Shown here: positions 38,670-50,886 of the stretch, piece after piece
How positions within the stretch are numbered: the stretch's first letter is position 1
How the letters are laid out: every line of letters begins with the position of its first letter
Source of the DNA: Carallia brachiata
Lineage: Eukaryota > Streptophyta > Magnoliopsida > Malpighiales > Rhizophoraceae
Direction of reading: 5' to 3'
Length of the DNA stretch: 64,000 nt
Assembly: GCA_021464245.1 (NCBI GenBank)
Contig: JADCRB010000118.1
Location: 2,668,056 to 2,732,055, forward strand
Position numbers and translations under genes: made by a program
The notes under the pieces: generated by a model
Database searches by the model: none
Seen by the model: the letters and a program-made list of their open reading frames with translations, nothing else
What the model was told of the DNA's origin: nothing

Positions 38670-39408
38670 CATCACACTAGTGTTATCAGACCGAGCCCAA
38701 CCCGACTGGTTCAATCGAAAATTCGGCGATCTAAACATCAGATCAGGCTGGATCACACAATTAAACCGAAATACATACGACTCAGTTAAAATTCAGTCAA
38801 ACTCGAGCAAACTCGATGACTTGCTAAGACTAAAACCCAACTGAGTTTTTACCAATTCAAAAAATCACAACTTTTTTTCCAATTCAAAAATGTTAGATTT
38901 TTATGGTCCACTTTTTGACATTTTATCATAATGATTTGTTGTACATTTTAATTATTAATAAATTAATATCTACTTATTATCACAGATTTATCATTTTAAT
39001 TTTTTTGTTAATATTCAATTATTGGGATTTAGAGGTTAATTTTGGATTCTGACGACATGTAAATTGTTCAAACAAAAATGAATATATTAAATTAATATTA
39101 ATTAAATAGAAAATATAATTTAAAATTTAAAATAAAATTATAAATAAGTATCTCAAAAATATAAATAAATAAAAATAATTATATTAAATTATAAGAGTAT
39201 CGTATTATTCTAATTTTTATATTTTAAAATTAAATTTTTTATTTATTACAATTCATTTAATATAAAATTTTCATTAAATTAATTTATTATTATTATTATT
39301 ATATTTTTTATTATTTATACAATTCAACCAATAATCTAATAATTAAATCAGCAATTTAATAACTTTACTTCTTAACCGGGTGTCGAGTCTGGTAACTATA
39401 CATCACAC
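38670..39408. mobile_element. hAT-like element with 8-bp target-site duplication
   Basis: The element spans 38678-39400 (723 bp) and is flanked on both sides by CATCACAC (38670-38677 and 39401-39408). Its left end TAGTGTTATCAGACC and right end, reversed and complemented, TATAGTTACCAGACTC form terminal inverted repeats. An 8-bp duplication with short imperfect ends fits the hAT superfamily. It encodes no transposase and is AT-rich inside. Its right end is about 124 bases before the LOG start codon, so it lies in or beside that gene's core promoter. Confidence 0.82.
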
Positions 39409-39423
39409 CAACATTTTTTCATC

Positions 39424-39431
39424 ATATATAT
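39424..39431 (+). promoter_or_regulatory. Candidate TATA box of the LOG gene
   Basis: TATATATG lies about 105 bases upstream of the LOG start and only 15 bases after the hAT-like element's right-hand duplication. If used, the transcript would begin inside the purine-rich leader. It is weak because simple TA tracts are common here. Confidence 0.35.
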
Positions 39432-39500
39432 GCACGAACCCACTTCGAAACTGGTCGAGCTCTGGTGGGACACTTCTAAAGAAAGAAGAAAGTTCTGTTT

Positions 39501-39501
<1 letters not shown>

Positions 39502-39532
<31 letters not shown>

Positions 39533-39545
39533 TGGAGAGAGAGAA
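39502..39545. repeat. (GA)n tract spanning the LOG start codon
   Basis: A GA repeat with one AAA interruption fills the 30 bases before the ATG at 39532 and continues into the first codons (MEREKE). Length changes upstream would alter only the leader; changes within the coding part could shift the frame unless translation starts at the second in-frame ATG at 39550. Confidence 0.85.
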
Positions 39546-42500
39546 GGAAATGAAGCAGCAATCGAGGTTCAAGAGGATTTGTGTTTTCTGTGGGAGCAGT
39601 CCAGGAAAGAAGAGCAGCTACAAAGATGCTGCTATTGAGCTTGGAAAAGAATTGGTAATCATAAATGCCTCTCTGTTTTGACTCTGTTTCCAATTTTTCT
39701 TGCCTTTTTTAGCTTGTTTGTACTTGTTCTATAGGCTTCAATCCTTTTTCACTATCACTTAAACTAGTTCTCTTATGATGACTTCCTGCTCTGCCTCCCC
39801 TGATATTGCTTTGCTCCACGACTCTTTAGTCCTCCTCAAACTTGTTACTTCTGTTTTGTTTTCTCTTTTTGGGCTCAATTCTTTTTCTTTTCTTTTGATC
39901 TTGAGGGTGGGTTAAACCGGCCCAAGTGGAAGGGGAGGCCGTGTGGCGAGAGTCGAACTTCTAATTACATTTTTTACAAATAATACTAGTCACCACTTGA
40001 GCTACTGCTCAGGTCCTCAATTCCCTTTTGGTTTTCCCTTTGTTTGAATGATAAGTGAATCATTCATCTTTCTAACGGTATCAAGTTTGCCTTGATGGCC
40101 TTTTAAGAACTTATTATACTGATGTTGGCTGGATCCTTTGCTTTGGTTTGCACTCTAAGGAAAATCTTTTCTTCTACTTGCCTCCAGACTACATTGGACA
40201 ACAAATCCACTTCAGACAATGAATATGAAGACACCCTTTTGCTTTTTTCTTTTTTTTGGTTGTATTTTCATTCATGTTTTAAATTTAGTATGTCTTTTCT
40301 TATCTTGTGCTACAAGTCTACACTTGAACTTACTTTGGGTTCTTCCATTAAATACTCGTTGACCTAAACTTATTTGAACTGAAAGGTGTCAAGGAATATT
40401 GATCTGGTTTATGGAGGGGGTACTGTTGGCTTAATGGGGTTGGTTTCTCAGGCTGTTTATAACGGTGGCCGCCATGTGATCGGGTAAGGCATCTGTTATT
40501 TCTGTTTCTGTTTTTTTTTTTTTGTTTTTTTTTTCAACCATATATTTTGAAGTAGATGAAGAGAGGAATAACTGAAAATAAATGTTTGATTTTTTCATCC
40601 TTTTTATGATACTTTTCATCTTAATAATTAAGTTTATTCATGTTTTTGTCTGCAGAGTCATCCCCAAGACACTCATGCCCGTAGAGGTATCATTGCTCTT
40701 GCTATATTTTCTAAAGTCCTTCTTATTCCAACTTTACAGGAGTTAATTTGGGTGTAAGTGCTGTGAGTGATAGTTTGTACGAAAAGAGAGGGAGAAATCA
40801 TTATCCGTGTCTTTTGTTGTTTCTCTTAAATGGGTTTCTTTTAGACCATTTCTTTTCTTTGTTTTCCTTTTTGTTTAGTCTTGTGTGGTGGTTACTTTTA
40901 CATGATTTTCTTCCTCTCCTTTGACATCTTGGGAAAATGGATGTTATACGTCTCTCTTTTGAGCCACATGCAGCTTCTAAGTTAGACCTTTCCGTTATTT
41001 CCTAAAACTTTTATGGCTTTCACATTTTCTTACTGAAATTTTCTAATTTAACTCACATTCTTAACATCATAAACGAGGGAAAACAAAAAATTTAAGAGGA
41101 ACTCTCTTGAAATTAAAAAACAAGATAAATTAATTTTGTTTATTTAAAATAATGTGTGTGTTATACTCAAAAGAAACACTACCCATCAATTCACCTTAAA
41201 TGTCTAACAAATACCCCCTGACATGTTTTATGTACCCACCTGCCAAATTTCTTATGATTGGTCCAATATTATAGTAGTGTTATCCTTCTTGATATATCAA
41301 GCTTGTGAAGCTGGCGCCGTCCACATCTCCGTTGCCATCGGCCATGTCTTTGCCCCCCCCCCCCCTTCCATCGCCGCCGCCTCCTTTTGATCTTATAAGA
41401 ATGGCTTTTGTTAGATTATTTTGAGATGGGTGATTTGTATTGTTTATGAATATTTTGATGTTTGTAACTTAATTTTTTTTTAAATTATTGTGTGGTATAT
41501 CCGGTCGATTTCTGTTATCAGTATACTGAAGTGCGGTAAATGCTGTCATTGTCAGCTTTGTCCAGTTAAATTAAATCTAATTAATATTTTGAGGTTAGAT
41601 AGGTCTAATTGTAATTTGATAAGTATCTTCGTTAAAAGATTGAGTTTAAACAGACTTCGTGCCTAATTTGTGAATGGTCATTTTAACTACATGGATGTAA
41701 GTTATTTGAACTGTGTTATTCTCTTATTTTACGCAAGTATTTCCAAAGCCATCATGTCGACCCTATGACAATTTCAGCAAGTATTAATGCAACAGTTTCT
41801 TTATTTCAAAAAAAAAAATCATGTTTGTATGTTGTTTATAGCTTGATTTTGTATTTGCCTCCTCTTATGCTCTTTCTGTTTTACCTTAAGCCCACAACTG
41901 ATATGTAGTTGACTTGGTGTTGCAATTTTGCAGATAACTGGAGAAACAGTGGGGGAAGTGAAGCCAGTTGCTGACATGCACCAAAGAAAGGCAGAGATGG
42001 CTAGACATTCTGATGCCTTTGTTGCATTGCCTGGTTGGTATAAGACTTGGAATTTTTTTTCCTTTTCCTACACCCAGTTGTCTATTTTTCATGCCATATC
42101 CATTAGTGTAGTTAAGATTAAGACAGTAAAAAATGTAAGACATGTAGACCGTCTCATAAATTAGATAATAATGATGGTTTTGAAAGCTTTGTTGCAGAAA
42201 TTGCAGTAAAGACAAGGAGATTAAAAGACTTTTTCTACTTTTCATTTGTCATCTCACCTCATTATATAGAGGTGTTTTACATTACAAATTCAAACCCTAA
42301 TTCAAAAATAAGGCCAAGAATCAGTAGAGAAGGGTGTCTACTACTAATACTATGGAGGTACATTTTCATTTGAGATTTTTTTTTTTTTTCATGGGGCCTT
42401 TAATTTATTTGAAGGTGGCTATGGGACCCTAGAGGAGCTTCTTGAAGTCATAACCTGGGCACAACTTGGCATCCATGACAAACCGGTACAGTACAAGTTT

Positions 42501-42992
42501 CTCTTCCAGATCAGACTCAAACTCAATACTTTACTGTTGAGATGACTCAGTACGAGCAAGTTAGAGCTCATTGCTCAAATGCTAAGATTTGGACATGCCA
42601 CATGCTAGAGACAAATTGGCTAAAGGATATAAACAATCACTTTTGCAGGTGGGTTTGCTAAATGTGGAGGGATATTACAACTCCTTGTTGTCATTCGTTG
42701 ACAAAGCAGTGGAGGAAGGCTTCATCTCTCCAAGTGCACGCCACATCATAGTATCAGCCCCTACCCCAAGAGAGCTAGTGAAGAAAATGGAGGTGATCAC
42801 TAAGATTATTGCGAAAAATCTAAATATATATATATTTTTTTTTTTTGGTCTCAAGCAGTTATAATGGGAATCAAATGTCTTTGTTTTCAGGAGTATTTTC
42901 CACAGCATGAAATAGTAGCTCCAAAGATAAATTGGGAGATGGAACGGTTAGGCTGCTACTCCCCAAAATATGATATTGATATCTCAAGGTGA
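39532..42992 (+). CDS. LOG1: Cytokinin riboside 5'-monophosphate phosphoribohydrolase (LOG family)
   Basis: LOG enzymes cleave ribose 5-phosphate from cytokinin nucleotides, giving the active free base in one step in the cytosol and nucleus. Exons: 39532-39654, 40386-40483, 40656-40686, 41934-42033, 42415-42485, 42649-42792 and 42891-42992. The sum is 669 nt, encoding 222 residues, normal for plant LOGs. Motifs: N-terminal nucleotide-binding start [39 protein letters not shown] with the catalytic arginine; and the family signature PGGYGTLEE, split by an intron after its first G. Position between CNGC15-like and DUF707 genes matches Arabidopsis LOG1, hence the symbol. A second in-frame ATG at 39550 could be the start, giving 216 residues. 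The promoter carries an hAT-like element and a GA tract. No breaks were seen. Confidence 0.93.
39895..40020 (-). repeat. tRNA-derived SINE fragment in LOG intron 1
   Basis: On the minus strand TAGCTCAAGTGG matches an RNA polymerase III A box. About 50 bases later AGTTCGACTCTC matches a B box. This is the head structure of plant tRNA-derived SINEs. It does not form a canonical tRNA. Confidence 0.55.
41349..41366. repeat. Poly-C tract in LOG intron 3
   Basis: A run of about 13 C residues within a locally GC-rich stretch (about 41.31-41.39 kb) inside an AT-rich intron. Such runs are prone to sequencing and replication length errors. Confidence 0.75.
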
Positions 42993-43550
42993 AGAAGAGG
43001 CTTCCGGCAAATGTATGCAATCATGCACTTGGGCGATGATGTGATGGACTGAACACGAACATTTAGATGACTAATATGCTCCTAAAGTGGGAATCATATT
43101 TTTTACTTATCCCCATTTTAGATATTATAATCCTTGTTGTATTATGTGAACTAGATAAAGTTGAACATCAAAATTGGAAGCTTCAATGTTCCCTTCAATT
43201 GAGCAATTTGTTTTTTCCTTGTTTTTCCTTGATGACTACAAAATTCAGGTGAAAAGGAGAAGAAAAATAGTGCACCATTTTCATGCAGACTATTGCACGA
43301 TTGATTTCTAATCAATTTAAATTAGTCAAGTTCAAAGAATGAAGAGTTTAGTTTCTACTTAATTAACTTTTTCTAAGGAAAATATTGCAGTGAAATCAGA
43401 ACAAGAACTAAATTGAGGTCCACTGCCTGCGAGTCACGAGCAAAAAACTTCAAGTCAAGAAGAGCGCCCCCATGGTGTCCAGTTGTCAAACCATGTCTCA
43501 ATTTTAAATCCTTCTATGGATATTTTATATTTCAGATAGGAAGCGGCGAT

Positions 43551-43905
43551 TTTTTTTTTTTTTTTTTTTGAGAAAAGAAGATGCAATATCAATTAAACTT
43601 GTAAACCAAGTACATCATGATCAATAAGGGTCGAAACTTCTGGGTTACTATCCCGAGTCCAAGCTCTCTCATCATTACATTGTAAGGCATAAGAAGCAAG
43701 TGAGTGAGCGACGGCATTCAGATTCCTATGGACGTGTCTCGCAGAGAATGTGGTAAACTCAGCAGCTAAGGATTTGATATCATCAACCAATCTACCAGCT
43801 ATAGATGAGGCAACTGAGGGGGCATTAATAGCCTGTACAGCAAGCAAGCAATCTGACTCTAGAATTACATCAGACCAAAATTGTTCCCGAGCGAATTTGG
43901 AATTA
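43551..43905 (-). mobile_element. 5'-truncated LINE tail with RNase H domain
   Basis: The minus-strand frame at 43847-43593 and just above it reads like the C-terminal RNase H domain of plant L1-type LINEs: ESDCLLAVQAIN, then FSARHVHRNLNAVAHSLA. A 20-base T run at 43551-43570 is the element's poly-A tail seen from the other strand. Only the last ~350 bases are present, typical of incomplete target-primed reverse transcription. Confidence 0.78.
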
Positions 43906-45150
43906 TAAGAGTTGAATAAAATTTTGATTGTGAAGATTACACGTACAATTTTATACTTGAATATTTTATTTATATTCTATATTTTAAATGAGAAGCAACG
44001 GGGATAGGATATGATACGAGAAACTTAAGATTTGTCTGCAAGACATTCTCCTCGTCGAGAAAAGAAAACGTCGGGTATCAAATTGAAATCCGGCCTAACA
44101 TTCTGCTAAAAAGCCAATGCAAGATTCGTGCATGTGGGAGCTCGTGGCTGCATTAAATAGCAGTACTAGCAGTGAGATGAATGAGAAGAAAAGAAGGCCC
44201 CACTTTTTTTTTTTTCAATGAAAAATTTATCAAATCAAAAATTATATTATAAATTAATTTTCTTTATTCTTATAAATCTCACTGCAAGGTTCACCTTATT
44301 GATGGTGCGGAGGACTGGTCTAATCTGCCAAAATATGGATTGGTTGCGTGTTAAGGTAGGTCCATACGGAGAAAGCCTTGAGACGTGTCTGATTACGTAG
44401 ATCCAAGACAAGTAACTGGTGTGCTTGTGTTGGCTTTGTCGTGTTAAAATTAAAGGTTTACTTGCTTACGGGGCTCCATATTGCTGATTTAGAATTTATT
44501 ACGGATAGTTATTTTTTATTTTTTATAATTATTAATTAAAAATTAATATATCAATACTTTTTAATAATAAATTTATTACATATTAAATTTTTAATTTTTT
44601 AATAACTAAACAACACATGTCACGTAACAAGCAATTGTTAAAAAAAAAAGTAAAAGTATTTGTCATTAATAAAATTTTAATGATTTATTTGGATTTCAGG
44701 TGAAGTATGAAAGAAAATTGTAGAAAAAGAAGTTATTAGAAAGAGCGTGAAAAGAATACCAATAATGAAGAGAAAGAAACTGCTTGTTTTTTTTTTTTTT
44801 TTACCTAAAACAATTGATACTCCAATGATAAAAAGAAATAAAACGTAAAGGTTAAGTTTGGGGTTCAAAACTTGGGAGTAGGGCGGGTGCTCGAGAAAGA
44901 AATTTTTTGAAAGTTCCTCAAATATTTTTTTTTTGTCTTATTACATGAGTACGTCTTACATTTGTGGGCAAACGTTCATTTATAGAACTGTAGATATATT
45001 TTGTACAACTATAATTAAAAATTATGAAATAAAAAAAATAGTAATATTTTTTTGTATTATTTTTTATTATTATAATTACATAAAATATCGTCATAGTTAC
45101 ACAAATTAATATCTACCCACAAACGTATCCCTACTAAAGTCTGCTCATCA

Positions 45151-45420
45151 TTTTTTTTTTTTTTTTTTTTGGGTAAAAGTGAAGAGTAAAGCCCAGCAGC
45201 TAAGAAGCTACCAATCTAGGGAGACTACCTTCTACGATGTCCTCATGAAGGATCATATTCACGCCAGGAGGAAGTTGGTCAATAAATCAGAAGCCGAAAC
45301 GATAAGATCGTGCAGCAGATGCCAACCAATCAGTGGCTCTGTTAGCTTCGCGATGGGAGTGGATAAGTTCCTCATGTATTGATTTCAAAAAATAATGTCA
45401 ATTTTTGGACCAGAACTGAA
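45151..45420 (-). mobile_element. 5'-truncated LINE tail, RNase H fragment
   Basis: A T run at 45151-45170 marks a poly-A tail on the minus strand. The minus-strand reading just inside it contains HSHREANRATDWLAS, a C-terminal RNase H motif of plant L1-type LINEs. Upstream coding is lost or shifted. Confidence 0.68.
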
Positions 45421-45683
45421 AACAGTGAGCAATCTAACATTCGGTTCGGCCGCTTCGAGTCCAACTAACTGTCAGTGTATTTATGTTATGTTTATCCAGT
45501 CCAAGATGTCCAAGTTTAATCAGTCTTTCATGAGCGGATCCATAAACCAACACCCTCAAAGCGAGGCGTTCAGTGGTGCGATAGAGAGGAACATAGTATC
45601 TGTTGTTTGGCCCAGATTAATTGTAAAATAACCTTTTTCCTTTTTGGGGCCTTAAGGCCCTCCATTTGATTGACCGAACCAAA

Positions 45684-46275
45684 GATAATAATAATAATAA
45701 TAACTGGAAACCCCACTAGGGGGATTTGATTAAATTAAACACTGATGGGGTTTCAAGCGAGTCAATGGGCCTTGCAACAGAGTTGTTAGAGATTGTACTG
45801 GAAAATGGGTTCTTAGTTTTGCTTTGAATATTGGCACATGCTCTTCTTTTGCAGCGGAACTTTGGGGGGTTTTTACTGGTTTGAACTTACTCTAGTTCTA
45901 TGGATTTAAGAAAGTCTGGGTGAAAATTGACTCCAACCTAATCTTAAATGTGCTTGAGAAAGGGTGCCCCCAACTCACCCGTGTTTCAATCTTATCTCTA
46001 ATTGACAGTGATTTGGCCTACCGAGATTGGAATGTTCAATTTTCTCATGTTCATAGAGAGGGTAACACGATTGCAGATTGGATAGCTAACTATGCTTTCT
46101 CTCTTCTAAGGGGTTTACACGTCTTCCATAATCTTCTAGTTAGAGTGATGTCGCAGGTGCAATAGGATGTAATAGGAGTCTCATGCCCCCATACAATTGT
46201 CCAGTAAAACTATCTTCAATCCATTGGCTTTAGCTTCCATTTAAACTAAATAATAATAATAATAATAATAATGAT
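45684..46275 (+). mobile_element. 5'-truncated LINE tail with RNase H domain, + strand
   Basis: The plus-strand reading begins near 45730 with KLNTDG (catalytic aspartate region of RNase H). It continues through FAAELWGV and VKIDSN to VHREGNTIADWIA at about 46050, with a stop or frameshift in between. The 3' part ends in a (TAA)n tail at 46249-46274. A similar (TAA)n tract precedes the element at 45684-45702 and may reflect the insertion site. Confidence 0.75.
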
Positions 46276-46993
46276 CCACCAATGAGCTTCCATGTGGTTA
46301 GGCGAAAACCTTTGATTGGGCTGCGCGAAAGTTTGTGGCTTAATAATTGACTTGAAGCCGTAGATTCGAGTATTTATCGAAATAATTAGTAAAATTGAAA
46401 TTACGTTACATTTGGCTGACGCTTTCTTTCAATTATTCAGATTATATTTTTTTTTCAAATCTTAATATATCATTTCCTGATAAAACTAGTTGGACACCAC
46501 TTTTAATTCTCTAATTTCATTTATTAAAAAATCAAAAGTAGTGATGTGTAACATAAAAAAAATTTTATAATTTTTTATAAATTAATTCTTTATATGAAAA
46601 ATAATTTTTTATAATTTTATTTTTATTTTTTAAATAAATTTTAAGTAAATTTAATATTATTTTAAACTTAAAAAATTTTGATGAAATTTATAAAAAAAAG
46701 TTTGATAATGTTTATCTTTATTCAAACAATAAATAAATCCTTGACTGGAGTACTGAGAAAATGTGCGACTCCTACTTTTGTACATGAGAAAAAAAAAAAA
46801 AAAAAAAGAAAAGAAGAACATTCGTTTACATTAGTGTTTTCTTTTTCCCTTTATAATTAGCAAAAAATTAAAAATAAAATGGGTTTACTGGAATTTAGCG
46901 AGATTGATTGATGAATGCCGTAGTTGTTTCAATTTCAAAACGCGCTCCAGAATGTGAATGCTTCCTCTCCCGCGACCAACAGGACGCGCCGGC

Positions 46994-49193
46994 ATGGCAA
47001 CCGTACACCGCAGGTCTCGAGAATTTTCATTGATTTGTTTTTGTGTGTGTGTGTGTGTGTGAGAGAGTTTTGTTTTTGTGTCTTCCTCCAGTTCACTATG
47101 TTTTACTGTTTGGTTGATTTTGTTTTTTGTTTTTTTTTTTTGTTTGAATGCAACTTGTAGGAAGACAACTAACGACAATGCCAGGCTCGTCGTGACCATG
47201 ATTCTCGGAGTTGTGTTCGGTTTCTTTGTCGGTATTTCCATTCCGACCGTTTCTCTTTCCAAGGTTTGTTTGTTTGTTGGATCTCAGTTTTGTATTCTGT
47301 GTAATAACATTATGACTACGGAGGAGACATGTTAATTTGATGATTTGATGTGTTCTTTCGCGCGATTTCAGATTCACTTTCCTTCAAGCATTGCATCATC
47401 TAGAGATGTGCCGCTTACTGGTGTAAGTAGTTATGGTGGAGTCCAATCTGTTGGATCTTCTGAATCAGGAAATGCTACTAAGGTAACCGTAATGATTGCC
47501 CGTGCTGCTTGTTAGCATTGTTACGTGGGCAGAGGATTTAGCTAGAATTCGACGAGAATGATGTCATGCTGACATCGTTTTGAGTCCTACATTCCTTGCT
47601 TTTTTCGCTCATGTTTTCTCTGGCCTGCTTGTTTTCTCTTCCAGATTTATGTTCCTACGAATCCCCGTGGCGCTGAGTTATTACCTCCGGGAATTGTCGT
47701 GGCAGAAACTGACTTCTACTTGCGTAGGTTGTGGGGCGAACCTAGTGAGGTATGGTGTTTGAAATTAATGAAGAATTGGCTGTGACTGTGCCTGGATGTT
47801 TTTCTTATCAACTGTTTGGGTGGATGATAATTTAGATCTGTTGAGATAGTTCACTCTTTCTCTAGCATCTATTAATGTTAGACAAACGAAAAGAGTATTG
47901 GCCGGTTTGGACGTCAGGTAACGGCAGGAAATATTGTAAGGAATACATATAATAGATTCATAGATGAGCTGAGGCAAAAACCTGGAATGTTCATTCTGTG
48001 GACCTTTTGTTTGAAATGTGCGGATGATTCAATCTCCTATATTTGTTGAAATGTTTTTCATTTGGGCAATATATGCTTCTGGAATCTTGCATTTGCCTAG
48101 AATGTGACATGTTACTGTTGTGACGTATCTTTGTTTTCATGATCAATGTATCTGAAACATCGGGGTGAATTTTTCATGGTATAAAAATTATAATCTGAGA
48201 TATGTATCCCACAACTGATGTCTCAAAATTTACAGGATTTGAAGAAAAAGCCAAGATACTTAGTGACATTTACAGTAGGGTATGATCAGAGGAATAACAT
48301 CAATGCTGCAGTTAAAAAGGTTTTTGCAGCCAGACATTTTCCCCTATTTTGGTTTCTTCATGTTTATTCCTTTTTCAATTCCTTCAGTACTGAGACTTTT
48401 CTTTTTTGTATTTTGTGTTAGTTTTCAGATGATTTCACAATTTTGCTTTTTCATTATGATGGTCAGACAAGTGAATGGGATGAATTTGAGTGGTCAAAAA
48501 GTGCAATCCATGTTAGTGTAGGAAGGCAAACAAAATGGTAAGATGAATGACCTTTTGACTTGACATTTCCTAGTATCCCCTTCCTTTCAAATGCTTTTCT
48601 CCATTAGTGTTTTATGAGAGAGTGAACACTTCTCCAGAGTTAATTATGCCATGTTTAGAAAAGCAGAAAAATATGGTCATGCAGTGAGGTGATGCTTCTG
48701 AAGAAAGCCCACTTGTTTTTTCAGGTGGTATGCAAAGAGGTTTCTGCATCCTGATATTGTTGCAGCATATGAGTATATATTTATATGGGATGAAAATCTC
48801 GGAGTGGAGCATTTTAATGCAGAGAAGTAAAGTTCTCTCAAATCTGTTGTTTTCCTGCCAAGTTGACAGTGGATGATAGTTTACTCTGTTGCATATAAAC
48901 TAGCAGATATATTCAGTTGGTTAAGAAACATGGTCTGGAGATGTCTCAACCTGGTCTTGAGCCCAATGATGGACTTGTGTGGCAGATGACCAAGAGGAGA
49001 GTGACATAGAAGTTCACAAGTAAGCTTTCTTACTTTGGTTATTGATTAATCATATGTAGATGGATTAATTTTAACTAATCGTAAAATAATTTGTTTTTCA
49101 AAAGAGTTGTCATGTGTCCAGACCTTGTGCAGGGATTCAGAGGAGAAACCAGGCTGGTGTAGTGACCGTCGTCTGCCTCCATGTGCAGCGTAT

Positions 49194-49238
<45 letters not shown>

Positions 49239-50886
49239 CTTGTATCTGCTTGCTTTCTTGTTAAATTTCTTTTTTCGTGCTTTCAGTTTTGTGGAAATCA
49301 GGGCCCCAGTATTTTCTCGGGAAGCTTGGCGTTGTGTCTGGCATATGATTCAGGTACTTTTATTTCAGGACTTTCTTTTAGTGATTATCTGTAATTGCTT
49401 ACATTCTGCACGCAACTTTTAGCATGTGCATGGTAAGAATCACTTCATATCACAAAACATTATCAGTAAATGTAGGTGTAGTGAACGTCTGCATGCCATT
49501 TAATTTTTATTCCAAAGCTTTTCGTCTAATCTCACAGTAATGATCCAAGACTATGTTTGCAGAATGATTTGGTGCATGGATGGGGGCTGGATTTTGCTCT
49601 TAGAAGATGCGTAGAGGTTAGTTGTTTTCTCGATGTTGCCTTCCCTTTTTCCCAATAGATGGCTAGTATTTATTGAGTTGCTTTGTTACAACCTGCATGT
49701 ATAGAACATGATAACTCCTTTTCTGTTGGGTGGTATGGCAAAGACTTTGGTGTGTTATTACTTGTTAGTCCTCCTCACATGATGCATTAGCACATTGGTC
49801 CATCCAAATGTTACTTGACAGATATCCGCACATCAAGGCATATTTCTGCATTATTTACTCAAACAATTTAACTCTTGTTCGTTTGCATCCGCACAAGAAC
49901 ATTTCTACATTCAATTGCGTTGATGCATGTACGTGTAATCCATCACAGTATATAACTTTAATTGCCTTTTATTTTGTGCAACAGCCTGCACATGAAAAAA
50001 TTGGAGTGGTTGATTCACAGTGGATCATTCATCAAGTAATTCCTTCTCTTGGAAGCAAGGTGAGAAGTCATCTGCTTGAAATATGTTACATTGGTAATAT
50101 ACCTGATTTTCTAAGTACATATGAATCTGAGGAAAAACTTTCAGAAATGTAAGTGAAAGTAGAAATATAAGTTATGAAATTCAAGAATGTTCCATCAAGT
50201 TTTCACTTGGAGAACTCAATTCACTGATGAAAAGATTAATTTTTGTTCTGGTAGTTGCCTTTGAAATGTGATACTGAATGGAGAATTGGAGAATGGTTGC
50301 TGCAAATTGATCCCAATGCTTATGAGGATTTGACGTGCTTACTGAAAAAACTACCAAAACAGATGTCTTTGGCCACTAGACCAAAGTGGTTTGGATCACA
50401 TAATTATTACGAGCTATGGTTCAATTAGAACAACCTTACATTTCAGAGCCACGACTGATGTGATATGCTGGGCAACAATTCAAGCCATTAAAAACTTATA
50501 GGATAAGCAGCTTTTTATATGTAGTGTCACCATATAACCTCCTTTTCCTTTTTCCTTTATATGTTCTTTAGTGTTCACATTGTTTTCATTTATTTCCGGG
50601 CATTGTCTCACTCTGTTTTCTTTTCCTAAACTTTTACCTTTACAATGTGCAGGGCAAGTCAGACAATGGGAAAGCTCCGTGGGAAGCGGTAGGCATACGT
50701 AGAAAACTTGTGTGGTATCCATAATTTTCCGTTTGACTTGAGTTATGCTTATTTTTTACTTCTGTAACTGTTTACCTTTTTTCATGATCACAGGTGAGAG
50801 CCAGGTGCAGAAATGAATGGTCTTTATTCCAGAATCGGCTTGCAAATGCCGATCGGGCATATCTTTCTGGGATTTGGAAGGGCTGA
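46994..50886 (+). CDS. DUF707 family protein with one-base frameshift
   Basis: DUF707 proteins are plant membrane-anchored proteins of unknown biochemical role, sometimes labelled 'lysine ketoglutarate reductase trans-splicing related'. Exons: 46994-47013, 47161-47263, 47372-47482, 47645-47749, 48236-48319, 48422-48537, 48725-48826, 48907-49019, 49133-49189, 49287-49353, 49563-49616, 49985-50059, 50653-50688 and 50794-50886. They total 1,136 nt, one short of 379 codons. The missing base is near 49001: the frame hits TAG after TKRRVT, while the next frame resumes the family sequence. A signal-anchor helix spans residues 15-34. Family blocks include PRYLVTFTVGYDQ, WDENLGVEHFN, EEKPGWCSD and HEKIGVVDSQWI. 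Start MATVHR is chosen by similarity; ATG 46958 is also in frame. It corresponds by position to At2g28310. It is either a sequencing slip or a recent null allele. Confidence 0.86.
47042..47066. repeat. (GT)n/(GA)n microsatellite
   Basis: GT dinucleotides followed by GAGAGAG in the first intron of the DUF707 gene. Confidence 0.8.
49198..49233. repeat. (CT)n microsatellite
   Basis: About 18 CT dinucleotides in the short intron 49190-49286 of the DUF707 gene; the tract makes up over a third of the intron and lies 54 bases before its acceptor. Confidence 0.88.

Larger units (their letters stand above)
42993..46993. other. Intergenic region between LOG and DUF707 genes
   Basis: Contains the LOG 3' UTR, three truncated LINE tails (43551-43905, 45151-45420, 45684-46275) and AT-rich spacer. 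No host gene was recognised. The last 100 bases before 46994 are less AT-rich and probably form the DUF707 leader. Confidence 0.7.

Noticed and set aside
39895..40020. Functional tRNA gene on the minus strand
   Set aside because: A- and B-box matches are present, but there is no acceptor stem pairing or anticodon arm; a SINE fits better.
48985..49019. Programmed ribosomal frameshift in the DUF707 gene
   Set aside because: No slippery heptamer or stimulatory structure is visible, and nuclear plant genes of this family are not known to use one; a lost base is simpler.
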